A program made the translations under genes and the position numbers. Below the pieces are notes generated by a model that was not told the origin of the DNA, ran no database searches, and was given only the letters and a program-made list of their open reading frames with translations. From the NCBI GenBank assembly GCA_964019335.1, contig OZ025676.1, forward strand, positions 186,001-250,000: DNA of 64,000 bases. The letters are read 5' to 3'. This document shows positions 20,601 to 30,834 of the stretch, one piece after another. Each line of letters starts with the position of its first letter. Position 1 is the stretch's first letter. The DNA is from Diplonema japonicum (lineage: Eukaryota; Euglenozoa; Diplonemea; Diplonemida; Diplonemidae).

Positions 20601-23560
20601 ATCACCTGTTAACATTTCGTTGGGGTCATCGCACGTCTGCCCTGCGGGACACGCGCTGTTCCCGACGCACTCATCGACAGGGCACACAGCAGCCTTCGCG
20701 ACTCCAAAAACAGCATTATCACTGTCGCACAGACACCGCCAGTCTCCTGCCACGAGGGTGTTCGGATCGTTACAGGTCTGCCCCGTCGGGCACACGCTGT
20801 TCCCAACGCATTCATTCTCTGTGTTGCGGTGTGTGTTGTGCACTATATATACCTGCGCAGGTTGCAGGCCCTGCCTTTGCCCGTGGTCCATTTGTGCACA
20901 CGCAGTACCAGTCGCCAGTAGACGCAGGTGCTTTGTTAGTGTCGACGCAGGTCTGGCCGGCCGCACATGTGCCAGCGTTGGCGTCACATTCATCAATCAC
21001 TGTGTCGATGTTGGGTAAGCGGGCGGTTCAGCATACCACATGTCGCAACTCCAGAAGTTTTCTCGCCTTTCTGCCCAACGGGGCAGACGCATTTGTAATT
21101 GACCCCGTTATTAGTACAGGTTTGACCAAATGCTGCGCACAAGTTGCCGGAACCTGTGTTCGCGCAGTTCGTGCACGTGCCGGCACAAGGGTCGAGTGCT
21201 GTGTTGTGTTAAATGCAAAAGAGGGCATACTGCAAGTTGCCGCCATGGCCGTAACCGGCGCACCAGCATACAGTGGTGTCACGCACTTGCATTGCCAGTC
21301 GTTGGGATTCGCTGCATTAGCGTCTTCGCAATATTGGTTGGCAGTGCAAGTTGCTTTGTTTGCGGTGCATTCGTCACCAGCAGGCCACGCTGTATAAATA
21401 TGAGGGCTATGAACTTTGTGCATACTACAGGCGGCAACAATTGCTAGATTCTGTGTCTGTGCGATATCGTGAGGGCACCTGCACTGCCAATCGCCAGTGT
21501 TTGTCTTGTCAGGGTCGAAGCATTCCTGTGATGCGGCTTGGCAGGTTGCTTGGTTAACATTGCATTCGTCGGTGACTGCGTTGGTTTACATTTGTGTATG
21601 ACTACATACTGCAAGTTGCCGCTTTCCCCACAGCCGTCCCTGATGCTGGTGCGTTACACTGGCAAAACCAGTCGCCAGTGCTTGTCTCCGCTGTGTTGGG
21701 GTCAACACAAGTCTGGCCAGCGCCACATAATCCTGCTGCACAGGTCGGGCAGACAGCCGTGCACTCATCAAGCGTGCATGTCGCGACTGACGCAACACCG
21801 CCTGTCTTCGTTGACGCAGCGTTCAGGCAATTGCACAACCAGTCACTGGCAGTGCTGACGCTCGGGTCGCTGCAAGACTGCTTTGCACCAGCGCAGAAGC
21901 TACCGTATTTGGTACATTCAGAGGCAGCAGGTGCAACACAGGTGGCAACCGCACCCACTACAGCAGCACCTGTGGAGTCACCTGCACAGACGCAGGACCA
22001 GTCGCCAGTAGTGGTGCTAGTAGCATCAGTACATGTTTGGCCCACGTCGAAGCAGGTGTGAGGACCCCCTACGGTTTTGCGCGCGCAGGTGGGGCACACA
22101 GCTGTGCACTCATTGACGGTACACATCCAGTCACCTAAGCTAGTCATGGCGGTGTTAGGGTCGGTGCAAGTAAATGGCGCGATGCACGAGTTCACGGTGC
22201 ACTCGTCAAAGACACACGTAGTGGTGCCTGTTGTGGGTGCGACACAGCCGCAAGTGGCGGTACCTCCAACATCAGTGCATGACTTCATAGTCGTGAAGCA
22301 TGTTGCAGCTGCGCAAACACCTGTACCCCCGCATGTCGCAGGCCGCCCTACCACCGCAGCACCCGCTGAGAGACCATCGCACGTACACGACCAGTCACCC
22401 AATGCGGTCAATGCCGTCGACACCTCCGTGCAGGCCTGGCCGTACTTTTGGCACGTCAACCCAGCACAGGTAGGGCAGTCCGCAGTGCACTCATTCAAGA
22501 TACAAGCTGCGGGGGCACCGACATTGAACGTCCCTGTGGCAGGTTCGAGGCACATACATCCCCATGTGGTAGTCTGTGTGGGAGTAGGGTCGTAGCAGAA
22601 CTGACCCTTGCCGCACGTCGCCCAGTTAGTATTACATCCAGATGCTGTCGGTCCTGGATATGTGCACACTGCAGGAGCTTGGAGACCACCACTGGTCTTC
22701 GTGGCACCCATAGGGCAGTCACACCGCCAGTCACCTAAAACTGTCTTTGATGGGTCCACACAGACCTGGCCCTTTAGAGCACACACATTGTCGCCGCCCT
22801 GCGTGGCGCACGTGGGGCAAGCGGACGCACACTCGTCGATTTCGCACGTGGTCACCGCCGCTGCAGTGGCCATGCCGGAGGCAGGGCCGACACACACGCA
22901 CCTCCAGTCGTTTGCTGTTGCTGCAAGGGTAAGATCCTCGCAGCCCTGACCGGAGCCGGTGCAGGTGGCAGCGTTGGCCGTGCACTCCGAACCTGCTGCA
23001 TAGGTGCACGGTGGATTCCCACCGGCGGGGCATGTACAAGCGAAGTCACCTGCGGTGTTCGTTTTGTCGGGGTCGGTGCAGACTTGGCCGAGCCTGTTGC
23101 AGCTGTTCCCGTTGCCATCACCCTTGTCGGAGCATGACTGGCACACTGCACCGCACTCGTCAAGGGACTGTGCAGGCGCCACAGCATTGTCATTATTATC
23201 ACAATAGTAAGGAGGGATGCACCTGCACTGGAAATCCGTAGCTATTCCGCCATCTTTTGCGATGCACGCTTGATTTGCTGCAGTACACGTTGCGGCATTG
23301 GCATTGCAAACAGCTACCCTCGTGCACCCCGTGGCCGCTGCAGCCACACCGACCTTGACTGTAGCATCAGTGTACCCCAGCCAAGACTCGCACCTGCATG
23401 TCCAATCGTTCGCGTTGTTGGGGTTTGGGTCCACGCACAGCTGGCCCGCAGCCCTGCAGGTGTTTAGATTGACGTCCGTTGCGCACTCATCAGCAGCAGA
23501 GGCGCCCTTTAATGCCAACGCGGCTAGCGTTGCCACCAGAATTCGATGGCTTCGTGGCAT
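17633..23560 (-). CDS. EGF-like-repeat receptor with one TM helix and cytosolic RCC1 propeller
   Basis: Nine exons: 23560-21610, 21575-21426, 21389-21231, 21198-21037, 20999-20853, 20818-20203, 20162-20077, 20037-19976 and 19939-17633. They total 5640 nt, 1879 residues. A signal peptide (ILVATLAALALKGASA) precedes about 23 EGF-like modules of the form DECx(5-9)Cx(3-7)GQxCxDPx(5-9)DWxCxC. A membrane-proximal domain (YFFEFRSLIAAN...) and a DDDD stretch lead to one TM helix (about 1355-1380, WWVWLLLALCIILCILL). A charged linker (KEKKQEEEEAVK) and low-complexity Gly region follow. Seven RCC1 repeats (about 1500-1879, such as GRNLEGQLGLGDAED and GWNRFGQLGLGDD) can close a propeller. The inferred role is surface adhesion or sensing, with an intracellular scaffold or exchange-factor-like module. 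The introns (32, 34, 34, 36, 36, 37, 39 and 40 nt) mostly start GTATG or GTATA. All junctions keep frame and the Cys pattern. Confidence 0.85.
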
Positions 23561-23874
23561 TTCTTTTTCTTTTTTTGCCCTACAGGTTTGTCGGGTGGTT
23601 GGTAGGAAAATTAGAAATAAATAAAGATTACCATCTTTTGTAAACTTTTTTTCTCTCTCTCAACAAAGGGAATCGACACCTGTAAAAGTGCAGTCCCTTT
23701 GGCAGGAGGGGATAAAAAAAAAAAAGTTCACTAAGATAAGAAACGAAAGTGCTAGGAACGGCCTCGTTTCAACTCGCTTGACCCCACCCGCCTTCTTGTC
23801 ATCTTGACATCTATCATGCAGCATTCAGCAAAATCGCCAGCTCGATCGCAGTGTGCAGGGGGGAAAGAAAAAAG
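23561..23874. other. Spacer between EGF-RCC1 and histidine kinase genes
   Basis: 314 bases. T-rich at 23640-23660, with an A run at 23717-23728. Much of it has ordinary composition and is probably the 3' UTR of the kinase plus the leader of the next gene. No independent feature was seen. Confidence 0.5.
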
Positions 23875-26800
23875 CTAGACCTTATGCTGGAGCGCGTGAG
23901 AATATTTAAGCAGTACCTCTTGAAGCTGTTCTATCCGCAGCGGCTTCGAAAGATAGTCGTTCATACCAGAACTGAGACACATATCTCGAGTGTTGGGGAG
24001 AACGTCGGCTGTAAGGGCAATGATGGTGACTGGGGGACGGAAGCCAGATAACCCACGTTCTTTTTCAAGGCGGCGAATCTCTGCTGTCGCGCTATAACCG
24101 TCAAGTACTGGCATGTGGCAGTCCATGAAGATCAAAGGGTGGTGCTTCCTCTTCAAGGCGTCTATCGCTTCGCGTCCATTGTCGCAAAGAGTCGGCATAA
24201 TGTTGAATTTCTTCAACTGTTTGGTGATCAACAGCTGGTTTGTCCTGTTGTCCTCTGCCACCAAAACAGCACCGCTACAAGGGCTGTCAAACAAGGCTTC
24301 GATAGAACTGCAGCGCTCTGTCTTCCTCTTATACGTTTCCCCCATCATCGACATCACCATTTCAGAAAGAATGCTCAGCCGCAACGGCTGCAACAACACG
24401 TAGTTAAAATGTTTCGAAATCATCGATGGTCTCATTAAACACAAGCAGACTTTGTTTTTGTTCTCCGTCACCCATGCCAGGCTTGCAGGGTGCTCTGTAA
24501 GAAACTTATCGTCGATGAAAAAAATATCGATTGCCTGTATTTCAGTCACAGCTTTGAAGTCATCCAACACCACCACCTCGGCACCGAAGGAGCTGCATAG
24601 TTTTTGCAGAACACTATTGTCGGCGAGAGCCATTCCTATGCGTGGGGTTCCTTTGAAACGGTGGTTCTCGGCGATGGTCGATTGGTTTTCCACACTGAAA
24701 AACCTGCATGTGAACCAAAACTCGCTTCCTTTCCCCTTCTTGCTTATTACACCCACGGTGCCTTCCATTAATGTTACCAGTTTCTTGCATATGGACAGGC
24801 CCAGCCCCGACCCACCGTACTGCCTGGTGGTGCCCGTGTCCTCCTGTTCGAATGGGTTGAACAACGCTGAGATTTTGTTCTTCGCGATGCCAATTCCTGT
24901 GTCTGCTACCTTCACTTTGAAGACGACTATCCCATCTTGGACAGGTTCTGCGTCGACTTGCAGTGTGATGTTCTCTCCTTGTGGTGTGAACTTCACGGCG
25001 TTTCCCAGTAAATTAACAACCACCTGTCGCAGTCGGTATGCGTCGCCCTCCACAGCCAAGGGGAGGTGCGGCGAGATGTCCAGCGTCAGGGCGAGCCCCT
25101 TGTCGTGGGCTTCGAAACGGAAGACGTTGATGGCATCCTCAAACACCACAGCCGTCCTGAAGGGGATGCGCTCGAGGATCAGCTTGCCAGCATCGATCTT
25201 CCCGATGTCAAGAATATCATTGATGATACACATGAGCGCGTCCGCACAGTTCTGTATGGTGCGTGTTACTTCCAGCTGCTCTTCTGTGAGGTTTGTCGAC
25301 ATCAAGATCTCCGCCATTCCTATGACACCGGACATTGGTGTCCGTATCTCATGTGACATTGCCATTAGAAAGTTCGATTTCGCCTCTGCAGCTTGCTGTG
25401 CCTCCTCTTTCAGTTTCATGAGCATTTTGTTCTGCTCGCGGACGAGCTTCCCTTCCTTTTGCTCCTCGAATAGTAGGTGGTTGTTGATGCTCATCCCGAC
25501 GAATGACGAGAATGACGACGCTGCCTGTTCGTCCTCAGTGTCAAAGTGCGTCGAATCTTTCTTATTGATAAACTGCATCACACCGAGGTTCCTGCGGTTG
25601 TACACAGAACGCGAGAAGATCGGTACGCAAAGACAACTCTCCGTCACGAAGCCTGTCCGCTTGTCGAACGCACCGTTGAACAAGTGCGACGACTGCACGT
25701 CGCTTATGTTCAAAATCTCACCCGTTTCGGCCGTGTGTCCTGCTAGGCCGACACCTACCGGGACCCTGATGATGTTCCCCACGTCATTAAGGGTCTCAGC
25801 CGTCTCACTGTCGATCAAGATGGACCACAGCTCGTTCTTCTCATGGTCGGTGAGGAAGATTGTGGCGCGTTCCACCTTTAGAACGAGCCGTGCTTTGGAC
25901 ATGATCCTGCACATCATCTGGTCCATGTCCAGCTGCACGTCGGTAATGTCCCTCGACAGCTCCAAGAAGATGCTTGTCTTGAACGCCTCGTCCGCCAGCT
26001 TGTTGTACATCTGTATCGTGGTTGCGTGTATCCCGACCTGCTTACCGATCAGTTCCATGATGATCCCGTCTTGTTTGCAGAAGAAGCCTTTCTGTTTGTT
26101 CGATGCGACGACGACCGACACCACGCAGTCCTTTCCAAGGATTGGAACCACCAGAACGTCTCGCGGCATTGTGGCCTTGCTGAACATGTCCCTGAACCTC
26201 GCGTCATTCTTCACATCATTGATGTAATGTGTTTTCTCCGTTTCCACGGCGAAGCCAGCAAGCGTCCCTGCCATAGGGATCCTCATCTCGCTGTTGTTCT
26301 CCGTCTGCATGTAGAGTCTCTTGTTGGCATGGTCGACGAGGTACAGCTCGCTCCTCTCGCACCCTACCAGATCGCACACGCACGAGAGCGCTATCTGCTG
26401 CGAGTGGAACAGGTCTGCCTCGTCATTGAGGCTGTTGAACAGAGCGATGATCTTTTGAAGTGTTGGTTTCCTGATGCTTTCAAAGCACGACCCCGGGTCG
26501 ACCTCTGCCTGTCGGAACCTTCCCGACACGCACATAGACCGCCTCTTCACAAGCAAAGCTTCTGAGTAAACCTTCGGCGATAAGCTCGTCATGTCACCTT
26601 CTGATGATTTCTCAGGCACCACACTACTGGGCTGCTGGCCACCTTGTGGAATGAAGAAAACCGAAGTGGCGTCCTTGTCCGTAAGGCGCTGCACCCCTGC
26701 TGGGAAGGAGACGTATGAGAAGTGCGATGTTGAAGAGTCGCTGCTGGCCGCCAGGGACACAGTGCTAGTGACTCTCTCGATGTGGATGGGCGATACCCCC

Positions 26801-27432
26801 AGGCCAGTCTCTGTCAGACCCGGCTCGTACAGCTCAACATGCGACGCACGCTGCTCCAGCGGACTATACGCAAGGTACATGGCATACATGTGGGCAACAG
26901 TCAGGTGTCCCATGCATGGGACCCAGTCCCCGATTGCGAACCTGTCATCGCTTACGAGAAACACCCCCGTGCACACGAACACAGAACCCAAGCATCCGAC
27001 CACCAAGGACACTGACTTATACGAAGGCAACGTGGCAGTCAAGGGGAACAGCACACCGGCAGCCTGCGAGGGTCTGTCATAAAGGAGAAATGAGAACACA
27101 GCCACGCACGTGTAAAGCAGGAAACACACTGCCTGTGAGCTGGCCAGGCGGATGGGGTATGCCAAGACTATGCACAACAGGCACATGGCAAGGGGGAGGA
27201 AGTGGAAGGCCGCAGATGTGTTCGTTTCGCGGTAGATGGAAAGCAGGAGCGTGATGAACTCCACCACAGTGCACGCCGCAAGCACGTATAATAAACGGGC
27301 ACGGCCACAACTAGTCGGTGCGGTGCATGGTTTGGCAGCGTCCTTGGTGTCCGTAGCTCCCTCGATGTCCTCGCACACGGCATTGTCGGGGATGGCTTCC
27401 TTGGTGTCTTCATCCCAAGCAATGGCCGGCAT
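23875..27432 (-). CDS. Membrane hybrid histidine kinase with two GAF domains and receiver
   Basis: Single exon, 1185 residues. About six TM helices (about 43-200) form the N-terminal membrane domain. GAF 1 lies at about 330-480 and GAF 2 at about 490-650; the latter has FNGAFDKRTGF, like the cyclic-nucleotide GAFs of phosphodiesterases. HisKA follows with the phospho-acceptor His in MAMSHEIRTPMSG (about 688). The ATPase has its N box NLLGNAVKFTP, G1 ADTGIGIA and G2 GGSGLGLSICKK. The C-terminal receiver has the acidic pair in AEDNRTN, the phospho-Asp in IFMDCHMPVLDG, ALTAD and the Lys in YLSKPL. All catalytic residues are present, so autophosphorylation and His-Asp transfer are expected. The ligand and output are unknown; a downstream HPt protein would be needed. 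Its start lies 33 bases after the PPR stop. Confidence 0.92.
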   Translation of the reverse strand: MPAIAWDEDTKEAIPDNAVCEDIEGATDTKDAAKPCTAPTSCGRARLLYVLAACTVVEFITLLLSIYRETNTSAAFHFLPLAMCLLCIVLAYPIRLASSQAVCFLLYTCVAVFSFLLYDRPSQAAGVLFPLTATLPSYKSVSLVVGCLGSVFVCTGVFLVSDDRFAIGDWVPCMGHLTVAHMYAMYLAYSPLEQRASHVELYEPGLTETGLGVSPIHIERVTSTVSLAASSDSSTSHFSYVSFPAGVQRLTDKDATSVFFIPQGGQQPSSVVPEKSSEGDMTSLSPKVYSEALLVKRRSMCVSGRFRQAEVDPGSCFESIRKPTLQKIIALFNSLNDEADLFHSQQIALSCVCDLVGCERSELYLVDHANKRLYMQTENNSEMRIPMAGTLAGFAVETEKTHYINDVKNDARFRDMFSKATMPRDVLVVPILGKDCVVSVVVASNKQKGFFCKQDGIIMELIGKQVGIHATTIQMYNKLADEAFKTSIFLELSRDITDVQLDMDQMMCRIMSKARLVLKVERATIFLTDHEKNELWSILIDSETAETLNDVGNIIRVPVGVGLAGHTAETGEILNISDVQSSHLFNGAFDKRTGFVTESCLCVPIFSRSVYNRRNLGVMQFINKKDSTHFDTEDEQAASSFSSFVGMSINNHLLFEEQKEGKLVREQNKMLMKLKEEAQQAAEAKSNFLMAMSHEIRTPMSGVIGMAEILMSTNLTEEQLEVTRTIQNCADALMCIINDILDIGKIDAGKLILERIPFRTAVVFEDAINVFRFEAHDKGLALTLDISPHLPLAVEGDAYRLRQVVVNLLGNAVKFTPQGENITLQVDAEPVQDGIVVFKVKVADTGIGIAKNKISALFNPFEQEDTGTTRQYGGSGLGLSICKKLVTLMEGTVGVISKKGKGSEFWFTCRFFSVENQSTIAENHRFKGTPRIGMALADNSVLQKLCSSFGAEVVVLDDFKAVTEIQAIDIFFIDDKFLTEHPASLAWVTENKNKVCLCLMRPSMISKHFNYVLLQPLRLSILSEMVMSMMGETYKRKTERCSSIEALFDSPCSGAVLVAEDNRTNQLLITKQLKKFNIMPTLCDNGREAIDALKRKHHPLIFMDCHMPVLDGYSATAEIRRLEKERGLSGFRPPVTIIALTADVLPNTRDMCLSSGMNDYLSKPLRIEQLQEVLLKYSHALQHKV

Positions 27433-27465
27433 GTTACCCTGTTATGCGTTAAGGCGGGACGGGGT

Positions 27466-28554
27466 TCAGAGGGGGTCAGAGTATGCAAATTGCAACCCGA
27501 TGGGGGTACCGGTGGGGGTACCAGGGACCAACAGATCAGTAATGTAGGAGGGCACTTTTATGTTTGCAGAATGCAGCATGTCACACGCTGTCACGGCTTT
27601 ACCACGCTCGCCATGCTGGAGGTAGGTGTTGATGAGGGCTGCTGTCACAGGGAGGTTAGGGAAGGGAACGCAACGGACAGCGGCCTCCTCGGCCGCAGAG
27701 AGCAGGTCGGGGTTGCCCGGGCTACACCCAACAGCCTTGACAAACTCCCGTGTGAGGTGGATATTGCTTCGTTGCAGATCTGTAGCGTTCAAGTACACGT
27801 CAAGCGCTTTCTCTATTTCACCAGCTTTGCGGTACACAGAAGCACGCAGGGACAACGTCACAATATTGGGTAGAATGCCTTCCTCATGCATCATTCTAGT
27901 CACCTTGTCGAGGCCGTCAAGATCTTCCTGCCCACCGTTCATGCACGCTGCTAGGAGGTTGTTGAAGGAGATGAGATCGGGCTCGTGTTGGTGCCGATGA
28001 CATTCAGTTTGAAGGAAGCGCAGCGCAGGGGTGATGGAATCAAAGGATCGCAGTGCTGTGTTGATGAGATAGAGGGGAAGCGACAGGAGAGTGTTTGAGG
28101 CGTCGGTATAAGCTTCTATAGCACCAGCATGGTCCTTTGCGTTGGTGTGCGACAGGATGAGGTAGTGGTAGGTTTTGGAGTTCTTGTATTCGTTGTTCCG
28201 CCCGGGGTTGCTGGCGGTGAGCTTTTTGCAGTTTTCAAAACATTTTTTGGTGTTTAGTACGTCGCCGTCCAGTGCGTATGCCCCCATGACAGCAGTTTGT
28301 GAAAACACGTCGTGGTGCTTGATGCTCTTTGCCACAAGTAGTGCTTCTCTTACTCTGCCCCATCCTACCAATATGCCGATGGCGCTGCTGTAGGTTTTTA
28401 TGTTGCAGCCTTCTGTTCTGCATAGTTCTCCGAGTATTTTGGTTGCGTTGGCCTTGTTCGAGGCTAGACTCCTCGTCCATCCAGCGTCGCCCCTCCTCAA
28501 GGTACTGGCCCATCTCCTTTTCAACTCGTTTGCTATTTCCCTGTCGGTTTTCAT
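27466..28554 (-). CDS. Pentatricopeptide repeat (PPR) protein
   Basis: Single exon, 362 residues. Helical pairs of about 35 residues run through it: TYSSAIGILVGWGRVREALL, VFSQTAVMGAYALDGDVLN, TYHYLILSHTNAKDHAGAIE, ISFNNLLAACMNGG and VTLSLRASVYRKAGEIEKAL. At least seven PPR-like units are visible, with the usual Pro just before or within the unit (EPDLISF, LPNIVTL). PPR proteins bind single-stranded RNA in mitochondria or plastids and act in processing, stability or translation. An N-terminal Arg-rich segment (ELKRRWASTLRRGD) could serve as targeting information, but I cannot be sure. The last residues (PTGTPIGLQFAYSDPL) lie outside the repeats. The stop is 33 bases upstream of the histidine kinase ATG. 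Confidence 0.8.
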   Translation of the reverse strand: MKTDREIANELKRRWASTLRRGDAGWTRSLASNKANATKILGELCRTEGCNIKTYSSAIGILVGWGRVREALLVAKSIKHHDVFSQTAVMGAYALDGDVLNTKKCFENCKKLTASNPGRNNEYKNSKTYHYLILSHTNAKDHAGAIEAYTDASNTLLSLPLYLINTALRSFDSITPALRFLQTECHRHQHEPDLISFNNLLAACMNGGQEDLDGLDKVTRMMHEEGILPNIVTLSLRASVYRKAGEIEKALDVYLNATDLQRSNIHLTREFVKAVGCSPGNPDLLSAAEEAAVRCVPFPNLPVTAALINTYLQHGERGKAVTACDMLHSANIKVPSYITDLLVPGTPTGTPIGLQFAYSDPL

Positions 28555-29600
28555 CCCGACCCCCCCCCCCCCCCTATTTTCCCCCTCTTTTCCTGATGAT
28601 ATTTAAATGTTTGAGCAGTTCCATTATTATCTAGAGAAATATATATAATCCAAATTTTTTTTTTGGTTTTTTTTTTTTTTTTTTTTTTTTTTGGAAATGT
28701 GGGGGAGGGGGGGGGAGAGAATAGGGAGGTGAGGGAACAAAAAAAAATAAGAGAGGACAATTTGGGGGAAGGGGACAGAGGTAAGGGGGGAGTGGACAAG
28801 CAGGAGTGGGTTATGGTTTTTTTTCTTCTTTTTTTTCTTTCTTTTTTTTTTTAGATTGCCCTTGGAGGAAGAAGAAGAAATGAAAAGGAAAGGAAAAACA
28901 AAAGGAAATAGGGGGGGGGGGGGGAGAATAAGGGATATGTTTTGTTAATTTTTTTTCTTTGCAGAGAAGGCTAATAAAGAGCCTTCCTAGCAAAAAAAAG
29001 GGAGGTGTTTGCGCGTTTCAATTTGTTTTCCCCTTTTTCATTTCTCTTCTTTTTTCCAAGGCAAAAAAAAAAGAAGGAGCATCTAAAAAGAGGGGGGGTG
29101 CTCCTTCAAGGGGCTTCTCCTCAAAAGAAAAAGTAATAATAAAAACTTTTTCTTCAGTTCTTTCTCAATTTAAGACACTCTCTTGCTTCTATGTGTCTAG
29201 TACTTTTAAGGTATTTGAACTTTTTCTTTTCTTATTTTCATTATTTCTTTTCTTTTTTTTTTTCGTTCTCTCTTAACCGTACTCTGCTCTATTTCTTTCG
29301 AAACTCTGTACTTTTTTTTCCCCTCTTTTCCTTTTTTTTTTTTACTGTCATTTTTGTCCCCGGTCTCTTTTCTCTTTTCTTAGGCAAAAAAAAGAGTGGG
29401 AACACAAAAGAGAACAATAAAAAAAAAAAAGAAACCACAGAAAGACAAAGGGGGAGCAACTAAGCCTCTTCATTGCCTGGCTTCCCCCAATTGCCCCCAC
29501 CCCCTATATTTCAAAGGGCCCACGGACATAAAACAAAAGGTGGCTGGGCGATGGGTCAATAAAAGTCTTCTTTTTTAAATTGGGGCATAGGGAAGGGAAC

Positions 29601-29638
<38 letters not shown>

Positions 29639-29901
29639 AACACTGAAAAAAAGGATTTTGGAGGATAAAAAAAAAAAGAAACAAAGAAAAAAAAAAAAGA
29701 AAGCCTCTTTTTTAACGAAAAAGAGGAAGACTTTCTTTTTTTTTTCCCTTCTTTTTTTTTCTGGTGCTGCTGGTGGGGGGGCAAGGTGGGGGGGGATTTT
29801 TTTTATTTTCTTTTTTTTACAACTTTTTTTTTCATGAAAAGGTGGTGGGTGGGTGGTGGGGTAGGACATGAGAAGGAAAAAAAAACTTTTTTTTTTCAAT
29901 C
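28555..29901. other. Homopolymer-rich spacer
   Basis: Long T, A and G runs, including a 31-base A run at 29606-29636, separate the PPR gene from dynein light chain copy A. Small islands of ordinary composition (29160-29220, 29450-29560) show no convincing frame. Nothing else was seen. Confidence 0.6.
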
Positions 29902-30171
29902 TCATCCACTCTTAAATAGTAGAATGGCAACTTGACCAAGATAGAAGTATATAAAATGCTTGGTCTCGTGAGTCACATAAGAACCAAAGTTCCTTCCCAC
30001 GATGCAGTGCCATGTGGGGTTGTACCTCTTGTCGAACTCCTTCTTGATGAACGCCGCAATATCCTTCTCGATGTTGAACTTCTCAAGCGCCTGGGTGGCA
30101 CACTCGATGGCGTCGCTCTGCATGTCCTCAGACATGTCTGCGTTCTTGATAACTGCCTTGCGCTCAGTCAT
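29902..30171 (-). CDS. DYNLL: Dynein light chain LC8, copy A
   Basis: Single exon, 89 residues, exactly the family length and collinear over its whole length. It contains the near-invariant [19 protein letters not shown] and [19 protein letters not shown]8 dimerises and binds short linear peptides. It is a subunit of cytoplasmic and axonemal dyneins and a general dimerisation hub. The ATG follows a poly(A) leader (30177-30194), typical for genes here. It has a near-identical neighbour at 31541-31810; only three synonymous transitions separate the two coding regions. Confidence 0.96.
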   Translation of the reverse strand: MTERKAVIKNADMSEDMQSDAIECATQALEKFNIEKDIAAFIKKEFDKRYNPTWHCIVGRNFGSYVTHETKHFIYFYLGQVAILLFKSG

Positions 30172-30834
30172 TTTAGATTTTTTTTTTTTTTTTAAAAAGA
30201 GAGTATCAACGAGACAGGAAACCTTGTTTGATTGTGTGTGTTTTTGGAGAAGAAAAAAAAAAAGAAAAAAAAAAACTATTAAGTAGGGAAGGGGAAGGGG
30301 ATATCATGGGGAAAGAAGAGGGGGGGGAATCACAAAAGAGAAAAAAAAATGCCAAAAAAAAAAAGAAGTAAGAAATATAAAAAAAGAAGAAGAAGAAAAG
30401 AAAAAAAGATAAAAAGAAAGCCCCCCTATGTCCCCTTCTCCAATTTTTCTCTCTTATTTTTTTCTCCCCCCGCCCCTCGCACTCTTTTCCATTTTTTTCC
30501 CGTCCTTGCTACCCTTTTGCCCTCTTTTTTCACACTAAAAGATGAATAAAAAAGGGTCGAAAAACGACCCCCTCCCCCCTCTTGGGGAGGGACGCTTTAT
30601 GACCATCATAGTCAACAGTTGGGCGTAAAAAAAGAAATGCGCCACTTCTTGTCTATCTTGTCTCTCCTTTTTTTTTAAATTCTGAACTTTCATTTATACC
30701 ACACACAAATTTCTCAATGTGGGCTTCTCTCCCTCTTCCCCTCCCCCCCTCCCTTTTCTGGGCAAAATTTCCATGTAACGCAGATTTTAATGGTGCAAGG
30801 GTTCGAACAAGAAAACAAAAAACAAAAAAGAAGA
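30172..30834. other. Spacer between LC8 copies, with two adjacent hairpins
   Basis: A-rich and C/T-rich simple sequence. At 30554-30570 GGGTCG pairs with CGACCC around an A5 loop. Immediately after, CCCTCCCC (30570-30577) pairs with GGGGAGGG (30584-30591). I cannot assign an RNA family. The remainder shows no gene. Confidence 0.5.

Noticed and set aside
22077-22595. Plus-strand frames across the EGF gene
   Set aside because: They are antisense shadows of the Cys-rich repeats. The minus strand has the Cys pattern, the signal peptide and consistent splice junctions.
24452-26227. 591-codon plus-strand open frame
   Set aside because: It lies entirely antisense to the histidine kinase, has no recognisable domain, and results from coding bias on the other strand. 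The 296-codon plus-strand frame at 46490-47380, antisense to the retrotransposon, is rejected for the same reason.
30790-30810. GGTTCGAA resembling a tRNA T-loop
   Set aside because: Flanking bases do not pair, and no D, anticodon or acceptor stem can be drawn.
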